Virus record (IMG/VR): IMGVR_UViG_3300033153_008198
Span: 1-35,396 of that record
DNA from: a virus
DNA length: 35,396 nt
Reading direction: 5' to 3' (one strand)
Below are positions 4,396 to 11,981 of this stretch, piece by piece (position 1 is the first letter of the stretch; every line of letters starts with the position of its first letter). The notes below the pieces were generated by a model. It worked only from the letters and a program-made list of their open reading frames with translations. It had not been told where the DNA came from and did not search any database. The translations under genes were made by a program, and so were the position numbers.

Positions 4396-4407
4396 GCGTA
4401 ATTACGC
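4396..4407. promoter_or_regulatory. Perfect 12-bp palindrome between divergent units
   Basis: GCGTAATTACGC reads the same on both strands. It lies between the leftward triad promoter and the rightward late unit. Half-site-like TTACGC (4424-4429) and GCGT (4337-4340) occur nearby. A regulator could use it; which one is unknown. Confidence 0.35.
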
Positions 4408-4441
4408 CAATATCCAAACTATTTTACGCCGTGATACAATA

Positions 4442-4526
4442 TTAACTAGTGATGGCACGGATGCCGTACTATATTGTGTGCATTGGGCCCTTAGTTTTTC
4501 TCATCCATTTACTAAGGGTCTTTAAA
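4442..4526 (+). promoter_or_regulatory. Leader module C upstream of the late unit
   Basis: It shows the same order as modules A and B. TTAACT (4442-4447) and TACTAT (4467-4472) are 19 bases apart, with the palindrome GGCACGGATGCC (about 4454-4465) between them. A 10-bp stem GGCCCTTAGT with ACTAAGGGTC (about 4487-4521, one wobble) follows, then TTTAAAT. This is the only promoter-like region I see ahead of the 26-kb late unit. The hairpin would be near the 5' end of the late mRNA. Confidence 0.45.
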
Positions 4527-4561
4527 TAGTTCCAGTGGAACACCTTTATGACCCAGTGGGC

Positions 4562-5770
4562 ATGGAGCAAAAATTGAATATCAAATGCAGTTACACTGAT
4601 CTTGTTGATCTAGTGAATTTAGTCCCTCATCCAAAAAACTCTAATAAGCATCCTGATAAGCAGATCGATGTTTTAGCGAAGATAATTAAAGCTCGTGGCA
4701 TGAGACATCCTATTATCATTTCTAAAAGATCAGGGTTTATTACAGCTGGTCATGGCCGTCTAATGGCGCTTAAGAAGTTAGGTGTTGAACAGGCACCAGT
4801 TGATTATCAAGACTTTGAGAATGAGGCAGATGAGATCTTTTTCCTTGAGGCAGATAATCATATTGCTGAATTTGCCGATCATGATAAAAGCATGATGTTG
4901 GATAACTTGAAAGATTTAGATATTGATCTAGATGATTTCGACTTTGAAGAGTTGGGGTTGATTGACTTCGAACTACCGGAAGTTGAGGTTTTGCCGCCTA
5001 GTGAGCAAGACGATGTTGTGCCTGAATTGAAAGCTGATCCAATTAGTAAACGTGGTGATGTTTGGTTGTTAGGTAATCATAGAGTCATGAATGGTGATAG
5101 TACGATGATTGACGACGTGGAAGATCTCATGGATGGGCATAAAGCTGATATGGTTTTTACTGATCCTCCTTATGGAATTTCTGTGGTTAAAAATGGATCT
5201 ATAGGAACAGGCGGTCAATATGCAAAAGGTGGCGACTATAGACCTATAATCGGAGACGATGAGAGGTTTGATGTTTCTTTTATTAGAGAATACTTTGATT
5301 GTGATTTATTTTTATGGGGAGCCAATTACTATTGTCACGATTTAGAAGAAAGTAATAACTGGGTAGTTTGGCAAAAAATAGAATCTTCATTAACATTTTC
5401 CGATGGTGAGTTAGCATGGACGACACTGAAAACCCCATTGAGGATTTATAAGCACATATGGGCAGGATCAATGAGGTCTGGAACGCACAAAGATGAGCTT
5501 AAAAAGAGAGTACACCCCACTCAAAAACCGGTGACTCTTTTCTGTGAAATATTTAAAGACCTAATGGAAGAAAAAAAAGCAATAGTAGATTTATATTTGG
5601 GTTCAGGCTCAACTCTCATCGCCTGCGAAAAAACTAATCGTAAATGCTACGGAATGGAATTATCGGAAGCATATTGCGACGTTATCATTAAAAGATTCCA
5701 AGACTTCACTGGCAAAGAAGCGATATTAGAATCAACTGGCGAAACTTATAATAGCTTAATCAAGGAATAG
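4562..5770 (+). CDS. ParB-like domain fused to DNA methyltransferase (402 aa)
   Basis: It transfers a methyl group from S-adenosylmethionine to DNA (N6-adenine or N4-cytosine class). ATG 4562 is chosen over GTG 4535; neither has a strong ribosome site. Residues 18-100 resemble the ParB/sulfiredoxin N domain (PHPKNSNKHP, then a GHGR loop). An acidic linker follows at about 105-165. The methyltransferase has DPPYG at 201-205, HPTQKP at 318-323 and the SAM loop LYLGSGST at 344-351, so motif IV comes before motif I (beta-type order). No restriction enzyme is nearby, so it is an orphan methylase that may shield phage DNA from host nucleases or mark it for packaging (inference). It stands just before the terminase genes. 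Confidence 0.9.
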   Translation: MEQKLNIKCSYTDLVDLVNLVPHPKNSNKHPDKQIDVLAKIIKARGMRHPIIISKRSGFITAGHGRLMALKKLGVEQAPVDYQDFENEADEIFFLEADNHIAEFADHDKSMMLDNLKDLDIDLDDFDFEELGLIDFELPEVEVLPPSEQDDVVPELKADPISKRGDVWLLGNHRVMNGDSTMIDDVEDLMDGHKADMVFTDPPYGISVVKNGSIGTGGQYAKGGDYRPIIGDDERFDVSFIREYFDCDLFLWGANYYCHDLEESNNWVVWQKIESSLTFSDGELAWTTLKTPLRIYKHIWAGSMRSGTHKDELKKRVHPTQKPVTLFCEIFKDLMEEKKAIVDLYLGSGSTLIACEKTNRKCYGMELSEAYCDVIIKRFQDFTGKEAILESTGETYNSLIKE

Positions 5771-5773
5771 ACT

Positions 5774-6133
5774 ATGGCAGGCGGTAGACCGACAAAGTAC
5801 GATCCTAAGTATTGCGAGATGCTAATTGCTCATATGAAGCAAGGCTTATCTTATGAATGTTTCGCTGCTGTAGTTGAAACACACAAGCAAACTTTATACA
5901 ATTGGGAGAAACAATTCCCAGAGTTTTTCGACGCCAAAAAGACCGGAGTCGCCCAATGCAACCTATTCTGGGAGAAAATGGGCATACATGGTGCTGCTGG
6001 AAAACTCGCAGGCTTCAATGCTTCATCTTGGATTTTCAACATGAAAAATAGATTCAGATGGACTGATAGACAAGAGACTGTAGAAACATCAAAGATAGAA
6101 ATCTCAATTAATAACGAAGATGAGCGACTTTAA
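5774..6133 (+). CDS. terS: Terminase small subunit (119 aa)
   Basis: It recognises the phage packaging site and loads the large subunit. ATG 5774 follows AAGGAA. The sequence opens MAGGRPTKYDPKYCEMLIAH, the typical start of this family, followed by a helix-turn-helix (EMLIAHMKQGLSYECFAAVV, then THKQTLYNWEKQFPEF, residues 15-51). GAAGKLAGFNASSWIFNMKN at 76-95 is typical of small terminases, and an acidic tail follows. It overlaps the large subunit gene by 14 bases, which implies coupled translation. Confidence 0.9.
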   Translation: MAGGRPTKYDPKYCEMLIAHMKQGLSYECFAAVVETHKQTLYNWEKQFPEFFDAKKTGVAQCNLFWEKMGIHGAAGKLAGFNASSWIFNMKNRFRWTDRQETVETSKIEISINNEDERL

Positions 6134-7382
6134 AAAAACCGATACACAATCGGACCTCATCCATCGAATAGTAGACTCACTCGCTAATAACTTTTGTGTT
6201 TATGGAAGTTCACGCTCAGGTAAGTCCTTCATTATAATGTATATCTTAATAGTAAGAGCGGCACGCGTAGTATCTGATCATATCATTGTAAGAGAAACGT
6301 TTAGCGCGGTTAAAATATCTATATGGCAAAAGACGTTGCCCGATGTATTGAGAATTTGTTTTCCTAATCTACCATGTAAAATGAATAAGTCTGATTACGT
6401 TTGCACGCTACCTAACGGCTCAACGGTGCGTATAGGTGGTTTAGACGATGATAAGAGAATTGAGCGATTACTTGGAACTGAGTACAGTTCGCTATGGATT
6501 AATGAATCTAATCAGGTTCCATACTCGGGTGTTAACAAATTAAAAACAAGATTAGCGCAAAGAAATAGTCTTAGAAAGATGGTATATCTTGATCTTAACC
6601 CGACTAATACTAGCTCATGGGTGTATCAATTATTTGAGCAAAAAGTTGATCCTCAAGATGGTGAGATGCTAGAAAATCCCGAGGACTTTGATTCGTTTCA
6701 AATGAATGTCCAGGGCAATTTAGCTAACGTTGATGAAGAGTATTTAAAGATGCTCGAAAAGTTACCAGAAAAGGAGCGTAAAAGATTTCTTCTAGGTGAA
6801 TACAACGCTGATAATAGTGGTGCTGCAGTTTACGCTTTTAATCGTGATGAGCACGTAACTGAAGATGCAATTCGATTGCCTGGTACTATATTGGTAGGTA
6901 GTGACTTTAACTTTAAATATAATAGCGACATCATTGCATCGCAAACCGCTACACAATTATTCGTATGGGATGAAGTCCAATTAGAGGGTGATACTTTTAA
7001 GAAGTGTGATGCCCTTAAGAAGAAAGGTGCTAGAGGTGCTTCAGTTGTAGCTGACGGAACCGGAAAAGCGAGGCGTACAAGTGGGATATCAGATCATCAA
7101 ATATTAGAAGATGCTGGATTTAATTTAATCTATCAAACGAACCCTAGAGTGAACGATAAGATTGCTAATCTTAATCGATGTTTCACATTAGGTATTATCA
7201 AGATACATCCAAGGTGTAAGAAACTTATAAGAGACCTCACGCAATTGGTTTGGGATAAGAATGATCAACTTGATCAAAAGACTGATCCAAGTCTTTCCCA
7301 CCTTGTCGATTCACTTGCCTATTTATGCTTCAAGCTTTACCCTTTAATTAATTCCAAAAAAACAAGGACGATTCAACTATGA
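6120..7382 (+). CDS. terL: Terminase large subunit (420 aa)
   Basis: The packaging motor ATPase and nuclease that pumps DNA through the portal and cuts it. The ATPase domain has Walker A GSSRSGKS (residues 29-36), Walker B with catalytic Glu in SSLWINE (123-129) and a coupling motif LDLNPTN (157-163). The RNase H-like nuclease has acidic positions D262 (GSDFNF), D312 (VADGTG) and D397 (SHLVDSLAY). The length is normal for the Terminase_3/6 groups and all key residues are present. Neighbouring small subunit and portal genes confirm the assignment. Confidence 0.95.
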   Translation: MSDFKKTDTQSDLIHRIVDSLANNFCVYGSSRSGKSFIIMYILIVRAARVVSDHIIVRETFSAVKISIWQKTLPDVLRICFPNLPCKMNKSDYVCTLPNGSTVRIGGLDDDKRIERLLGTEYSSLWINESNQVPYSGVNKLKTRLAQRNSLRKMVYLDLNPTNTSSWVYQLFEQKVDPQDGEMLENPEDFDSFQMNVQGNLANVDEEYLKMLEKLPEKERKRFLLGEYNADNSGAAVYAFNRDEHVTEDAIRLPGTILVGSDFNFKYNSDIIASQTATQLFVWDEVQLEGDTFKKCDALKKKGARGASVVADGTGKARRTSGISDHQILEDAGFNLIYQTNPRVNDKIANLNRCFTLGIIKIHPRCKKLIRDLTQLVWDKNDQLDQKTDPSLSHLVDSLAYLCFKLYPLINSKKTRTIQL

Positions 7383-8794
7383 ACATTCAAGCGCAAATTG
7401 ATTTTTATGTTAACTACATCAAGCAGAATCAGCAGTACATCCAAACGAATAAGACAATCTTTGATATATATGAAGGAAATCTTTTACCGTATGTGAAAGA
7501 CGTTCTTAAAAAGACGCTCTCACCTCAATACTACGACAAGATAGAAGAGAGAATTATTCCAATCAATATTCTTAAGCGACTGATTGATAAGATGGCAAAA
7601 GTTTATGCTACTAGTCCGATTAGAACTGCGACTACTCAACAAGAGATGCTTGACGAGTACGAAAAAACATATGCGATGAATCGCCGAATGAACTTAGCGG
7701 ATGAATACGCCAACATGTTTAAGGGATATGCATTAGAGCCTTTCATTGATAAAGGCAAGCCAAAGCTTAGAACAATTCCATTAGATAGATTCTTAGTTGG
7801 TAGTCTCGATCCAATTGACCCACTTGAAAAGACGTTCTTTATTAAGTTCATGGGTGCTAGATCAGTCGAAAAAGACGGCCAGATGAAAGAAGAGCAGATC
7901 TACTACGCTTACACTAATGAGCATTTTATTCCATTTACTGAGGGTGGTGAAGTTTATTTGTCAGCATTATCTGATAACGAGATAGAAGATTTTGTGAACC
8001 CAGTAGGATTTATTCCTTTTATGTATGGCAATAGATCTAATACTAAAATACTACCTACTCAAGACTCTGACTTACTAGCACTTACTAAGATGATTCCAGT
8101 ATTTCTAAGTGATCTTGGTGGTGCGATCATGTTTCAATGCTTCAGTATAATTTATGGAGTAGATGTTGATTCAGAGAATCTATTAATGTCACCTAATGCA
8201 TTCTGGTCATTTGAATCTGATAAGTCGAGTGACAAGAACCCACAGATTGGAACCATCTCACCTGAAGCTAAAGTTGACGACGTTCTAAAGTTTATCGAAA
8301 CAACATTTGCGTTTTGGTTAGAAACTAAAGGAATCAAAGTTGGATCACTAGGCTCAATGAGTGGTGCTAACATGGCATCGGGAATCTCAAAAATCATCGA
8401 TGAAATGGACACGTTCGAAATTAGAAAGGTTTCAATGGAGTCATTCAAAGAAGAGGAGACTCTATTCTGGAACTTGAACGCTAAGATGCATAACTTTTGG
8501 GTTGAGTCTGGACAACTTAAAGGTGCGACTACTTTCAAAGATAACTTTGAGGTGACAGTAGTATTCGACGAACCTAAAGCGATTATCTCAAGAAAGGAAG
8601 AAGTTGAGACTGTTAAATTGGAAGATGACAGTGGTTATCTCGATAGAGAATCAGCAATTAAAATTCTATATCCAGACTTAAGTGAAAGTGAAGTAGCAGA
8701 GAGAATTTCTAAAATTGAAACATCAAAAGGATTTGTAATCGATGGGCAAGCAACAGAAAAAGATAATAACGTTGCCGAAAAAGCTGAAACCTAA
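7379..8794 (+). CDS. Portal protein (471 aa)
   Basis: It forms the dodecameric ring at the capsid vertex through which DNA passes. ATG 7379 overlaps the terminase stop (ATGA). The N-terminal helical part (YIKQNQQYIQTNKTIFDIYE), the IERIIPINILKRLIDKMAKV-like segment around 58-78 and the acidic C-terminus fit SPP1-type portals; length and position directly after terL support it. The 3' end overlaps the next gene by 53 bases. Confidence 0.9.
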   Translation: MNIQAQIDFYVNYIKQNQQYIQTNKTIFDIYEGNLLPYVKDVLKKTLSPQYYDKIEERIIPINILKRLIDKMAKVYATSPIRTATTQQEMLDEYEKTYAMNRRMNLADEYANMFKGYALEPFIDKGKPKLRTIPLDRFLVGSLDPIDPLEKTFFIKFMGARSVEKDGQMKEEQIYYAYTNEHFIPFTEGGEVYLSALSDNEIEDFVNPVGFIPFMYGNRSNTKILPTQDSDLLALTKMIPVFLSDLGGAIMFQCFSIIYGVDVDSENLLMSPNAFWSFESDKSSDKNPQIGTISPEAKVDDVLKFIETTFAFWLETKGIKVGSLGSMSGANMASGISKIIDEMDTFEIRKVSMESFKEEETLFWNLNAKMHNFWVESGQLKGATTFKDNFEVTVVFDEPKAIISRKEEVETVKLEDDSGYLDRESAIKILYPDLSESEVAERISKIETSKGFVIDGQATEKDNNVAEKAET

Positions 8795-9272
8795 GCAAAG
8801 GTTAGCAGTAGCGACTGAAGTTATAGATTACATTGTTAAGAGAACCAGGGAACTCAACCGTGACAAAGACGGTAAAAAGTTTGCTGGCTCTTATAGCAAG
8901 GAATATAAGAAGAGTTTGGATTATAAAAATGCCGGTAAACCTAAATCTGGTAGGCCTATCAATTTAACTCTATCTAGTGAGATGTTGGACTCGCTCAAAC
9001 TACTCGACCATAAATCAAACAAGATCACTATCGGCTATGATTCAGGCAATTCTAAATTGAATGGCAAGGTAGAGGGCAATCGAAAAGGTACATACGGCAA
9101 TAAGAAGCAAGTAGCACCTAAAAGAGACTTCCTAGGCATTTCAGGTAAGCAATTAACCAAGATCTTATCTAAGCACAAGAGTGTGGAAGAGTCTCAAGAT
9201 GTATTAGACCAATCCGACGTGGAAGAAACTTATAAGAGAGATATTAGAACAGGAGATATTCCTAATGAGTAA
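8742..9272 (+). CDS. Morphogenesis/neck-like protein 1 (176 aa)
   Basis: ATG 8742 is inside the portal gene in another frame. The central part, KDGKKFAGSYSKEYKKSL then NLTLSSEMLDSL and KRDFLGIS, has the order of residues seen in phage virion morphogenesis proteins (Mu gpG-like / tail completion), which shape the head-to-tail junction. The ends are Lys-rich and acidic respectively. The next gene has the same layout (NLTRSGKLMDSI, then HFLDLAPSE), so the two look like a duplicated pair. Confidence 0.6.
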   Translation: MGKQQKKIITLPKKLKPKQRLAVATEVIDYIVKRTRELNRDKDGKKFAGSYSKEYKKSLDYKNAGKPKSGRPINLTLSSEMLDSLKLLDHKSNKITIGYDSGNSKLNGKVEGNRKGTYGNKKQVAPKRDFLGISGKQLTKILSKHKSVEESQDVLDQSDVEETYKRDIRTGDIPNE

Positions 9273-9753
9273 TCCATTTGACAATATTAGACGACGCATT
9301 GAATTGATTTCTAGAGAGTATCGCACTAAAAAGTTTTTAACTTCTATCGCAAAACGTATGGCCGATCTAATTAGAACTCGCACGCTACTAGGAAAAGATT
9401 CATTTAATAGGCCATTTCCTGGGTTAGAGAGATCTACAAAAGATCAACGTGGACGGATTAATTTAGATAGTCGAACAACTAAAGGCAAAGACAATCTTAC
9501 TCGATCAGGTAAGTTAATGGACTCTATCACTGGTAGAGCAGTTGGCAATCATACTGCTCAAGTTTATCTGAAAGAGAATCGTGGTGATGGCGTTACGAAC
9601 GAGAATCTAGAGAAGTATCATCGTGAAGGTATCGGCAGTAAAAAGGGCAAAAAGGTTCGTCACTTTCTAGATTTAGCACCTTCAGAAAAAGATAATATTC
9701 AAAGATACATTAGAGGTGAGGTTCTCAAGTCAGTGAGAAAAAGCCTCAAGTAA
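9265..9753 (+). CDS. Morphogenesis/neck-like protein 2 (162 aa)
   Basis: ATG 9265 follows AGGAG and overlaps the previous gene by eight bases. The sequence fits the phage virion morphogenesis family: an N-terminal helix pair (IAKRMADLIRTRTLLGKDSF), NLTRSGKLMDSITGRAV in the middle, an AQVYL strand and a HFLDLAPSEKDNI helix at the end. These proteins act at head completion or the neck in Mu-like and siphophages. Similar motif order to its upstream neighbour suggests an old duplication. Confidence 0.65.
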   Translation: MSNPFDNIRRRIELISREYRTKKFLTSIAKRMADLIRTRTLLGKDSFNRPFPGLERSTKDQRGRINLDSRTTKGKDNLTRSGKLMDSITGRAVGNHTAQVYLKENRGDGVTNENLEKYHREGIGSKKGKKVRHFLDLAPSEKDNIQRYIRGEVLKSVRKSLK

Positions 9754-9781
9754 TTGACACAATATAACAATGGAGATTAAA

Positions 9782-10399
9782 ATGACATTAGAGATTAAAG
9801 ATCCCAGTGGGATGCCAGAGGATTCAGCCAGTGGCGAAACTCCGGAAAAAAGTCGTGACAAAGTAGCCTATGAAACTTACCGAAAGACTAAAAAAGAAGT
9901 TGATCTTTATAAGTCTAAAGTAGTTGAGCAGAGTGAAAGACTAAAAAGTTACGAACTTTTGGAAGAGCAAGCAGAACAAAAACGGTTGGAAGACGCTGGT
10001 AATTATCAGAAAGCTAACGAACTTAGAGATGCTAAGTTCAAAGAGTTAGAATCTAATTATCAAAACCTTCAAAATGACATTTCAGATAGCAAGAAATTAC
10101 AATCCGTTTTAACTAGATTGCCTTCAGAATTAGTAGATGAAGATTATGCGAGCTACATTAAGTATAACGACGTTGTAGTCAATCCTGAAACTGGCGAAGT
10201 AGATGAAGAGAGTGCTGAAGCGATTGCGAATGATTTTATAAAGCGACATCACATATTGTTAAAACCTACTACGAAGTCGAGACTACCTAATGAAGCTGCT
10301 AGTGGAAACATGGGTGCAACGGATTATTCGACTGCATTAAAAGCATGTAGAACACAAAAAGAATTAGAAGATACAAGAAAACGATTCGGAAGAATTTAA
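9782..10399 (+). CDS. Capsid scaffolding protein (205 aa)
   Basis: ATG 9782 has GGAG six bases upstream; an ATG at 9770 lies before that site and is rejected. The protein is acidic and largely coiled coil (about residues 35-105, rich in Lys, Glu and Gln; EEQAEQKRLEDAGNYQKANE), with a shorter C-terminal region. This composition and its position right before the capsid gene are typical of phage scaffolds, which direct shell assembly and then leave. There is no protease signature. Confidence 0.8.
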   Translation: MTLEIKDPSGMPEDSASGETPEKSRDKVAYETYRKTKKEVDLYKSKVVEQSERLKSYELLEEQAEQKRLEDAGNYQKANELRDAKFKELESNYQNLQNDISDSKKLQSVLTRLPSELVDEDYASYIKYNDVVVNPETGEVDEESAEAIANDFIKRHHILLKPTTKSRLPNEAASGNMGATDYSTALKACRTQKELEDTRKRFGRI

Positions 10400-10422
10400 A
10401 ACCATTTTAAGGAGAAATTTAA

Positions 10423-11352
10423 ATGGCCTTTACAACAAACATGACAGGTACTACACAAGTAGACAATTCAATCATTGAGGAATTTGACGCTCAATACATC
10501 ATTGCAGCTGCAGACATGGGAATCATGGATCAGTTAGTTTCTTACAAGAGAAACATTGGTGCAAAATCAATTGAGTTTCCAAAGTATTCTCAAATGGCAT
10601 TAGCTACTACTCCATTAACTGAAGATGCTGATGTAACTTCAGAAGCAATGGTAGACGCTCAAGTAATTCTTACTCCAGCAGAGTATGGAAATGTTATTAC
10701 AACTACTAAACTTGCTAATCTTCAAACTGGCGGAAAAGCAGATCTTGCAGCTGCTAGATTAGTTGGTATGAATCAAGGTAGAACTTTAGACAAGCTTGCA
10801 GTACTTGCTTGTGAAGGTTCTGCTAATGAGTTGACTGTAGATGGCGGTGCTGAATCAGCACTTACAGCTACTGACATAATGACTGTTTCTTTTTTGAATC
10901 AGCTTTATAACAAACTTTCAAGAGTTGGCGGAATTCAACCATTACTTGGTGGAATGTATGTTGCAGTTATGCATGAAGATGTTGCTTTTGACTTAAGAAA
11001 TTCTGCTGGATCAGGTTCATGGCAAGATATTTCTAAGTATCAAAAAAGTGAAGAGGTTTTAAAAGGTGAGATTGGAATGCTTGCTGGTTTTAGAATTCTT
11101 ACTGATAACAACATCACAATCAATGCTGACGCTGGTGCTTCAGCTGTTGATACTTATCACACACTTTGTATGGGATTCAATTCTCTTGGTAAAGCGGTAA
11201 GTGAAGATGCTCACGGTGTTCTTACAGGACCTTTCGACAAATTGGCAAGATTTGCTAACATCGGTTGGAGGGGATGCTTGGATTACGGAATTGTAGATCA
11301 AGATGCTCTTTGGATGGGTACTTCAGCTTCAAGTGTTGGTGCTAACGTTTAA
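10423..11352 (+). CDS. Major capsid protein (309 aa)
   Basis: It builds the icosahedral shell. ATG 10423 has AAGGAG with ideal spacing, the strongest ribosome site in the late region, matching a highly expressed product. The sequence begins MAFTTNMTGTTQVDNSIIEE and resembles the N4 gp56-type / HK97-fold capsid group: SIEFPKYSQM at about 48-57, a long spine helix in the middle, and WRGCLDYGIVDQDALWMGTS at the end. Codons are strongly biased to AT-ending forms. A terminator with a UUCG loop follows immediately. Confidence 0.88.
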   Translation: MAFTTNMTGTTQVDNSIIEEFDAQYIIAAADMGIMDQLVSYKRNIGAKSIEFPKYSQMALATTPLTEDADVTSEAMVDAQVILTPAEYGNVITTTKLANLQTGGKADLAAARLVGMNQGRTLDKLAVLACEGSANELTVDGGAESALTATDIMTVSFLNQLYNKLSRVGGIQPLLGGMYVAVMHEDVAFDLRNSAGSGSWQDISKYQKSEEVLKGEIGMLAGFRILTDNNITINADAGASAVDTYHTLCMGFNSLGKAVSEDAHGVLTGPFDKLARFANIGWRGCLDYGIVDQDALWMGTSASSVGANV

Positions 11353-11369
11353 TTAATTTTTAATTAATA

Positions 11370-11402
11370 GGGAGGGGGTTACTTCGGTAGCTCCCTTTTT
11401 TT
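11370..11402 (+). terminator. Intrinsic terminator after the capsid gene, UUCG loop
   Basis: GGGAG (11370-11374) pairs with CTCCC (11391-11395). Above a G-rich bulge, TTAC pairs with GTAG around the stable tetraloop TTCG (11383-11386). Seven Ts follow. Placed 18 bases after the capsid stop, it probably ends a share of transcripts so capsid mRNA exceeds tail mRNA, with read-through to the tail genes. Confidence 0.85.
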
Positions 11403-11404
11403 AT

Positions 11405-11617
11405 ATGGAAATAACTTCTAGTAGACATACAAAGAATTTAAATAGAGTTCGCATTGCTATAGAAGCGGACTCTCACGAAGCTCTTACAAAGAAGTGCTTA
11501 GTATTTAATTTTAAGCACAATAAAGAGTTTGATTATTCTCCCTACGTGAAAGATGGCAAGACATGGTACACAAGTTTTTACGCCACACTTGAGGTGAACA
11601 ATGACGTTGCCAAATAG
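11405..11617 (+). CDS. Small protein of unknown function after the capsid terminator (70 aa)
   Basis: The ATG at 11405 starts two bases after the terminator T-run and has no ribosome site, so the start is uncertain, though no better one exists. The product is basic and strand-rich (MEITSSRHTKNLNRVRIAIE, ending SFYATLEVNNDVAK). Its position between capsid and connector genes suggests a minor head or connector part. It overlaps the next gene by 17 bases. Confidence 0.55.
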   Translation: MEITSSRHTKNLNRVRIAIEADSHEALTKKCLVFNFKHNKEFDYSPYVKDGKTWYTSFYATLEVNNDVAK

Positions 11618-11978
11618 TATAAGAGATAGAGAAACGGAGAAGTTTTTCTCTCGCAAAAATAAGACATACGTTCGCACTGGTGACGATGGCTTTAATGAGT
11701 ACTTCAATACACTCGAAGTTAAAAAGAGCACTGTTACGAGCGCTGCCACAAAGATCACTACGCCTGACAATTCAGGTAACTTTATTTTAATACACAAGTC
11801 CCAGGACACACTTTATATAGGTGACTCTTCAGTCACCACTTCCACTGGTTATCCAGTAGAAAGAAATGATGCATTCAAGTTTGACGAATTTAAAGCAAAC
11901 GATGAAAATGAGATATACGCAATTTGTGAATCAGGGGTTTCAATAGATGTTTATGCTCTAGCTGGCATCAAGGAATAA
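11601..11978 (+). CDS. Probable minor structural protein (125 aa)
   Basis: ATG 11601 follows GAGGTGAAC. The body is strand-rich: NFILIHKSQDTLYIGDSSVT (residues about 60-79), then a conserved-looking GYPVERNDAFKFDEF and a YAICESGVSIDVYALAG end. Small beta-rich proteins of this type (strand, IGDSSVTT-like turn, GYPL-type loop) occur in many phages near capsid and tail genes, usually as head decoration or neck parts. Function inferred from context. Confidence 0.6.
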   Translation: MTLPNSIRDRETEKFFSRKNKTYVRTGDDGFNEYFNTLEVKKSTVTSAATKITTPDNSGNFILIHKSQDTLYIGDSSVTTSTGYPVERNDAFKFDEFKANDENEIYAICESGVSIDVYALAGIKE

Positions 11979-11981
11979 GAT

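Noticed and set aside
8152-8538. Minus-strand 128-residue ORF inside portal
   Set aside because: Entirely within a well-supported portal gene, no ribosome site, low-complexity Ser/Leu composition.
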